DNA of 64,000 bases from Eunapius fragilis (taxonomy: Eukaryota > Porifera > Demospongiae > Spongillida > Spongillidae), in the NCBI GenBank assembly GCA_963681505.1, contig OY811977.1:8147181-8211180 (forward strand). The letters run 5' to 3'. Shown piece by piece: positions 58,246 to 64,000 of the stretch. The position numbers and the translations under genes are program-made. The notes below the pieces were generated by a model. The model did no database searches. It was not told the DNA's origin and saw only the letters and a program-made list of their open reading frames with translations. How positions within the stretch are numbered: position 1 is the first letter of the stretch; each line of letters opens with the position of its first letter.

Positions 58246-58679
58246 GACCAGTGCCGCCGCGATATGGTCTTTTGCCGCGATATCGTCTATATGGCGATAC
58301 ATCGCTATATTTTTAAATTATATTCATGGAGCAAATAATGTGCATGTAAGTTGAGGCTGCTACGTTGTTGTGGCCGCGACAAAAGAACCAAAACATAAAC
58401 AGTCATATCATATTGTATGGAGTGGTGAATTCTATCTCCCAAACTGGTATAAGGAAATATCTAGCTACTGATCCTTCAGTGGCATAATGCGAAGTACGTA
58501 ATTAGGCCGCTATACAAGTAGCTCACTCCCCCCCCCCCCCCCCACCCCGATAAAAAAAGAAAAAAAAATTCTCCTACGAATAAAAGTACTTATACCGAAC
58601 ACAAGTTGCACCTGCTAAATTTCTTCTGTCTGTCTCTGTATATCCCATGCACATTTGATCTCGATATCGGAAGTTTCGT

Positions 58680-59021
58680 TAGAAACTTCCATATAGGATT
58701 TGACCACGACTATGAATGTCATTAAAAAACGCGACCCGTCTGTAACAACACTCCCGACGATCGGATCGTGTAGCTTGTTTTAGCAATCGATCTAGAAGTC
58801 AAAAATGAGTAGTTTCGTTTTTTTTTCATGTCGCTGAACCGCGTGGTTGTTGAGAACAAGAGTGTACTGCCCGTCCTCGTACCCAGTCTCAGAACAAGGG
58901 GCGGGTCGTCTTCTTATTCTTCTTCTCCTCCTTCTTCTTGGCAACGCATAACTCAGGACAGGAACATTTCTAAGCGATGAAAATTTCATCAATAGCTTCA
59001 GAATCGGCTGGAGGACTCGCT
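58680..59021. mobile_element. Foldback element, family B, one arm
   Basis: Matches 46915-47231: TATAGGATTTGACC, ATGAATGTCA, ACGCGACCC, CCGCGTGGTTGT, ACGCATAACTC and GCTTCAGAATCGGCTGG. The other arm is missing. Confidence 0.8.
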
Positions 59022-59053
59022 TTTATATAATATATGAAAAAAAAATTAAGAAA

Positions 59054-59339
59054 ACAAGTAAATAAAAACATTCTCTACGAGAAAGTTGGTGGGATATAGG
59101 ATTTGATTATGACATTGGTGGTGTAAAAAGCAAGGAAACAAGGTCTTATCAGAAGGGAAAATGTCATAGTCCTACATTTAGCACACTAACAACACATGCC
59201 CTAGAAATGTGCTAAATATAGGACTATGACATTTTCCCTTCTGATAAGACCTTGTTTCCTTGCTTTTTACACCACCAATGTCATAATCAAATCCTATATC
59301 CCACCAACTTTCTCGTAGAGAATGTTTTTATTTACTTGT
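59054..59339. mobile_element. Foldback MITE, family H, copy 4
   Basis: Complete hairpin with arms over 120 bp. ACAAGTAAATAAAAACATTC on the left and its complement on the right, with GTCATAGTCCTA inner block. It is the least diverged copy, so probably recent. Confidence 0.85.
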
Positions 59340-59369
59340 GACCAAAAGGTATCGCGAAATACAGTATCG

Positions 59370-60258
59370 CATATCGCGATATGGAACGTTCTATATGGGA
59401 AAATGGGTCTTGTGCATTTATATATTTTATAATAGCATACAAATCAAATCAATACATCTCACGAAATATTAACTCTATCGGATTCCTATTTTTAACACAC
59501 CATACCCCACCATTACTATGTGTCAAAATTCATTTCGGTGTCTTACGCATGCGAGGTACCGACGTTACACGGTCCGATACCCCATAGTGTTCAAACTGGC
59601 CACATCTTCGAGAAATGGAGCGTCCAAATCGGTTCAAATTTGGTACGTACGTAGAACGGTTCTGTCGTTATTGATTTGTTCTGTTCGCTGAGTTTTACTT
59701 TATCCGTTATGGAGATATAGCTGTGCATGGTTTCCCGCTCGATTCGCCGCAATGATTTAGGCACTCACCATTGAATATAACTAGCGCCAATCGAGCGGGA
59801 TACCGTGCACATACTTTGCACATGCAGCTACATCTCTGTAACGGATAAAGTATAAATTAACGAACAGAACAAATCAATAGCGACAGGAGCCTTCTACGTC
59901 AGTACCGAATTTGAACCGATGTGGACATTCCTACCTCAAGATGTGGCCATTTTGAACACTATGGGGTATCGGACCTTGTAACGTCCGACTCGGTACTCCA
60001 CATGCATGAGTAAGACACCAAAATGGGTTTGCACATATAGTAATGGTGTGGTATGTTGTATTAGAAATATAGGAACCCACCGATAGCGTTAGTATTTTGG
60101 GAGATATATAGGTTTGCGTTCAATGCTATATATATATAATTATAATATTATATATATAATTATAATTATATATATACATATCCACAAGACCCCTTTCCCC
60201 ATAGAACGTTCCATATAATATTTTATTATTCAATATCGCGATACATCGCGGCAACCCT
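59370..60258. mobile_element. Large foldback element, about 890 bp
   Basis: Arms are inverted over hundreds of bases: GGAACGTTCTATATGGGAAA versus the complement near 60197-60222, AACACACCATACCCCACCAT versus the complement at 60040-60060, and GGTTCAAATTTGGTACG versus AGTACCGAATTTGAACC. Loop near 59790. A TA repeat lies in the right arm (60128-60177). No ORF. Confidence 0.8.
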
Positions 60259-60338
60259 GTAAACGGCCTAGGATTTAATTTTGTCAGGCGGGGAGGACCG
60301 TGATCCAATTAATATGAATATTATTCATATAAGCCAAA

Positions 60339-60373
<35 letters not shown>
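60339..60373. repeat. 35-base poly-G tract
   Basis: Uninterrupted G run. A nearby short palindrome (ATGAATATTATTCAT) precedes it. Confidence 0.95.
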
Positions 60374-60374
<1 letters not shown>

Positions 60375-60527
60375 GGCTTTAAGCTACAGATGAAAGTCAT
60401 TAATGTTTGTCCATCTGTAACAAATTATGTCCTATTCTGATGTCGATAAATGACGAGATAACCCTGCATGTACAAACTGAAACTGAGGTATACGTATGCA
60501 TACTGTATATGCCCATCATACACTCAC

Positions 60528-60588
60528 GTGGTCGAGCAAATACGGCGTATAGGTGAGCGAGAAGAACTAAAGCAACGGTTATCCTCAT
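60528..60588 (-). CDS. Orphan signal-peptide exon
   Basis: ATG at 60588 begins MRITVALVLLAHLYAVFARP, a clear signal peptide, ending in CCAC|GTGAGT, a strong donor at 60528 (phase 1). A TATATAA on the minus strand lies about 55 bp upstream (60643-60649). The exons that would follow (leftwards) are not recognisable in this window; the poly-G tract and foldback cluster come next. It is either the start of a secreted-protein gene with distant exons or a gene cut off by insertions. Confidence 0.55.
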
Positions 60589-60642
60589 GTAGAAGTCTTG
60601 AAATCAGCTAAACCGCAATGAACAATCCACGCGCTGGGACCA

Positions 60643-60649
60643 TTATATA
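60643..60649 (-). promoter_or_regulatory. TATA box of the signal-peptide exon
   Basis: TATATAA on the minus strand, 55 bp before ATG 60588. Confidence 0.5.
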
Positions 60650-60879
60650 CCAAATTGGCGCCGGGGCAGGTATCACGTTTCCATAGAGACACTAGCCGAG
60701 CTAGGGCTATGTATAAGGGCCAGCCTCACCAACTTCCGCATTGCATTTGCCACAAGACTACTGCAGCAATTAAGGCTTTCTTAATACAGTTAATTCTATG
60801 CACTTGTATTGATTTGAATAGTATTTCGTCTCCTGTATACGTCATGTTACGTAAAAGCCTCTATATGTTTCAGACATGA

Positions 60880-63500
60880 ATGGTGGAAACGTTAACCTTA
60901 GCGCACTGATTTATTTTGAGTTGTACTTAACCGGATAATGCATGTGCATGTCAATCGAATTTCGTGGAGTCGATCCTGCTCATGCCTATATGCACCACAA
61001 ATTTATCATCCTGTCGATACATGTATGTATCATGTTTAAATTATCAGGTCAATTTAATTAGTTGTGCTGCATGGGAGTGTATGACTTAATCAATTTATAG
61101 AATAAAAGGGAGTAACGGGTTTGCATATGTAGACCACACTGAATTCGAATTTAAAAATTGACATCCATGTAACGGTTACGCCTTGTCGTGCCCTGCGCCT
61201 CGGCGGCGCCAATCAGATGTCTGAGTCCGAAGCGGCCGTATTAGGAGAGGTAGTATGGCGCCGCAGGCGCCCCCGATACCAAGATGGCGTCAACCCGAGA
61301 AGGCGGAGGCTTAAATTTTTCAATGAAAAGTGTCGGGAGGGAGGTACGGGTGAAATTTGAGGGCGGATTCGGTGAGGGGGTGAAAAGTTGATTCCCGAGC
61401 GGGCCCACGGCTCCCCAAACCCAAACCCCAAACCTAAATGTACAAATCCTAATGTCGCAACTCTGCTCATTTTAGGCCACGCCAATATATGAACGGTTGG
61501 TTCCCATTTATTGCAATAGGTTTACAAGTCATGCGGGCGGGCGGTTTAATAATTCATTATCATCATTTTCATATAATGTCTTTATGACTCAAACGACTTT
61601 TACTTCTTGACTGGTGGATGATGAGAGCGTGGTTCATACTGTGGGAATTGCTCAGCTGATGTGAATGACTGCTCATTGCTACAATACACACATGGAGTCA
61701 AACCCTGCCAAATTTATAGTAAGGTTTGTCACAAACATCTTCACAAGCATGATCCCTGGTCTCTTTATCCTTCTTCAACGGGATCAGGCAAGTATTGACC
61801 GTTGAGAGTGCAAAAGAACTTCAAACGCATTTCTTTGCCACGCTAGTGCATGTACCAGCGGGTGACCCCTTTTCAATCCAACGTACCAAATGCCTCAACA
61901 ACTTGCCCGATAACTGAGTTCAAACCTATACCATATCCAGCGTATCTTTGCTAGTGCCCAGCTCTGCTTAAAAATCAAATGACACCAGATGTGCTTGCAA
62001 CGGGCCACCGAATACATGGTCGATAATATCACAAAACGTGTATTTGGCTTCTAACGTGCAGTGATGTAATCCATCCGTGCTGTGATGTCCTAGGGTCTGG
62101 GGCCAAAACTAACTTGTACTTACAATGTTTCAAGGAAGTATACGTTCAAATCGCCATTTCACCATGTCATTACGTCATAATGAACCGACACGCGATCGAA
62201 AAAGTATGTGTTACCAAAAATTGACGCGGGCGGGAGATGGGAAACAACCATTCATATTGGAATGGCCTAATAGTAATTGTTGTATACATACATTGATCGA
62301 CGCATTCATATAACACGCCCTGAACGTTCGGAATCTCACGCAGGCACGGCATGCATGCAAGCTAAGATATACGGGCCCATGCCGTTCACCACACGAATGC
62401 CGTGCGCGTTGCTATTTAACCTATAAAATTAGAATGCATGCGTGCATGCCACAGTCAGAATGCTGCCTGCATACATGCAGCGGTTCAAATTCTATTACTC
62501 CCCAGAAATCATTTCAAGGGGTTCCCGATATATGGTACACACCTCTGGGAGTCCAAGCCACAAGCATGAAACATCGATATATGTTCGGGTAATCGTGGCA
62601 ACACTACCGCGCAGTTACGGACGTGTGGCACATGCCCTATTTAACGTGTAACGAGGATGACCCAAATAAGATAACGATGACGGATTTTTCAAAGACATCT
62701 GTTATTGCGATGGTAAAAATAGTAGAATCGGTATATGAATAGAAGTGAACTTGCATGGATGGAATCAAAGGAGCTTCCTGGTTATTTTGGTGTGCTGGTA
62801 ATCGAAAGTGTGTTACAATCAATATAAAATGATTATGTTTCCAATGAAGCTAGAACGTATTTTCATAGTCAAATCACTGATTTGATTTTATAAAAAGGTT
62901 ACGTATCCAACTGCATATATTCCCAATACAAGTATGTAGTAACTGCCGCTAGCTGTATCAAGTACAAAGCAAACGCGTTGCATCCTAGCATTATAGGAAA
63001 CTGACTGACAGTGACATATGTCATTGCCACCCTAACGTAAGACTCTTCCTAGCACCCTAAGGTAACTTATTCTACGATCAGTGTCAAGTATAGCCGCACT
63101 GATATATACACATCTGCCGCATTACTGACCTGGTTACTCCACAGGGGTGTTGGCCTCGTGGGGCGTATGGCACTGAACATTTTGATTGCTATACAGGTCT
63201 GGACTCTCCAACAAGGGTGTGCACATGTTTTGGAATTTTCTCGTGGCAGGAGTTTAGGTTTCCTAGCAGCCACAACGTCCGCCGTCCTGCACAACAACTC
63301 CTTTTATGGTCAGTCTTCAATCAATGATCTCATGCAGTAATCCAGTTTATCATAGCACCATATGACTTAAATGCTGCACCTATAGGCTGAAAATTGAATT
63401 ATCCAAGACAAGCTAGATATATGTGCAAGAAAAACTGGCATGCTATATCCCATGCACTTCATGCTCACAGAGCGTTCCCCCCTATACATAAAATTTTAGT
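60880..63500. other. Gene-free stretch with a GC-rich island
   Basis: 61195-61400 is GC- and CpG-rich (GGCGGCGCC, GGCGCCGCAGGCGCC) with a CAAACCCAAACCCCAAACC run at 61416-61434. 61560-62000 on the minus strand has short coding-like scraps (FDSMCVYCSNEQSFT) without a recognised family. No gene can be supported. Confidence 0.4.
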
Positions 63501-63508
63501 GTTTTGGA

Positions 63509-63537
63509 CCCCCCCCCCCCCCCCCCCCCCCCCCCCC
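63509..63537. repeat. 29-base poly-C tract
   Basis: Uninterrupted C run with unique flanks. Confidence 0.95.
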
Positions 63538-63651
63538 GTCCTGCGTGCACATGTCATTGGGGTGCGCACGCAACTAATGTCTCGTGGCAGTAGAAATGGA
63601 ATATAAACTGCACTATTCTTTAGAGATCTGTAGCTGCATGTTGGTTACATG

Positions 63652-63913
63652 CATAGGCGGCCCCAGCGCTTACCGAAGGGAGGGGCCAACCCCCACGAAG
63701 GGCGCCAAAGGGGGAGGGGCATTATCGATTTTGCAATCTTAGTCATTTGTTAATCGCTATTTGTACGCTCAGATGAGTGTTAGTAGCTATTTTTACATGT
63801 AGTAATCATACTGCAACGCTACAGTAAAATTACTTATAGGGGCTGGGGGGGCGCCATAACCAGGGGAGGGGGGGTGCCATGGCCCCTGGGCCCCCCCCCT
63901 GGGGCCGCCTATG
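63652..63913. mobile_element. MITE with perfect 14-bp TIRs and 5-bp target duplication
   Basis: CATAGGCGGCCCCA at 63652-63665 is inverted perfectly at 63900-63913. ACATG flanks both sides (63647-63651 and 63914-63918). The interior is G-rich near the ends and AT-rich in the middle, with no ORF. The ends resemble the GGCGG-type ends of families above. Confidence 0.88.
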
Positions 63914-64000
63914 ACATGTACGCCCATATATTTTCCCACTACAATGATAATTCAATTTTATATAGCACAAGCCTGCATGGTTTTGTCTGTCCCATTTTAT

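Larger units (their letters stand above)
58250..60258. mobile_element. Nested foldback cluster bounded by TATCGCG sequences
   Basis: The left edge (58250-58320: GCCGCGATATGG, GATACATCGC) and the right edge (60230-60258: AATATCGCGATACATCGCGG) share motifs in opposite order. Inside lie a family B half copy, a family H copy and a large foldback. The order suggests successive insertions. C-rich run at 58527-58543. Confidence 0.55.

Noticed and set aside
61416-61434. Telomere-like CAAACCCAAACCCC run
   Set aside because: Too short and irregular, and not the TTAGGG type expected in animals.

Overview
The window is eukaryotic nuclear DNA, almost certainly from an early-branching animal and most likely a demosponge. 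It is AT-rich, has short GT-AG introns, carries animal-type signalling genes (Mind-bomb repeats, ankyrins, TKL-group kinases, a CUB domain) and is very rich in DNA transposons and foldback elements. The species assignment is inference. No tRNA, rRNA or CRISPR array was seen.

Layout. 1-6150: transposon debris (a Ty3/Gypsy fossil, a TIR element with a 5-bp duplication, a long foldback inserted beside a LINE-like 3' end). 6209-17325: the best host gene, about 36 exons on the plus strand and about 1144 codons. It encodes a predicted N-myristoylated protein with two Mind-bomb REP repeats, a Mind-bomb-like ankyrin array and two tandem protein kinase domains where Mind bomb would carry RING fingers. 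17948-19342: a multi-exon gene-like unit of a repetitive invertebrate family with one in-frame TGA. 19861-20500: G/C-rich nested elements. 20691-25620: a Ginger/KRBA2-like DNA transposon with integrase, cysteine-rich CRC motif and Ulp1-type protease. 25813-26713: a direct duplication and a foldback MITE. 28960-33721: a piggyBac-like transposon between TTAA sites, with a split transposase and an hAT remnant nested in an internal palindrome. 35100-35970: reverse-transcriptase-type remnant. 38873-43173: a seven-exon secreted CUB-domain gene. 43950-48350: two foldback MITE families. 49636-48774 (minus): a small secreted protein gene resembling the EndoU nuclease fold family. 50595-53130: an unrecognised ORF, palindromes and an hAT remnant. 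53755-57540: a decayed partial copy of the Mind-bomb-kinase gene, itself interrupted by other elements. 58250-60258: nested foldbacks. 60588-60528 (minus): a lone signal-peptide exon. 63652-63913: a MITE with a 5-bp target duplication.

How it fits together. There are three convincing host loci (Mind-bomb-kinase, CUB protein, EndoU-like protein) and one orphan signal-peptide exon, each with a TATA-like box about 50-75 bp before the ATG. The rest is transposon-derived. The biologically novel item is the Mind-bomb-REP/ankyrin/twin-kinase gene: its architecture and its mirrored intron pattern show that an E3-ligase-like scaffold was joined to a duplicated kinase. Exon models come from reading splice sites and phases by eye and have not been tested against transcripts.
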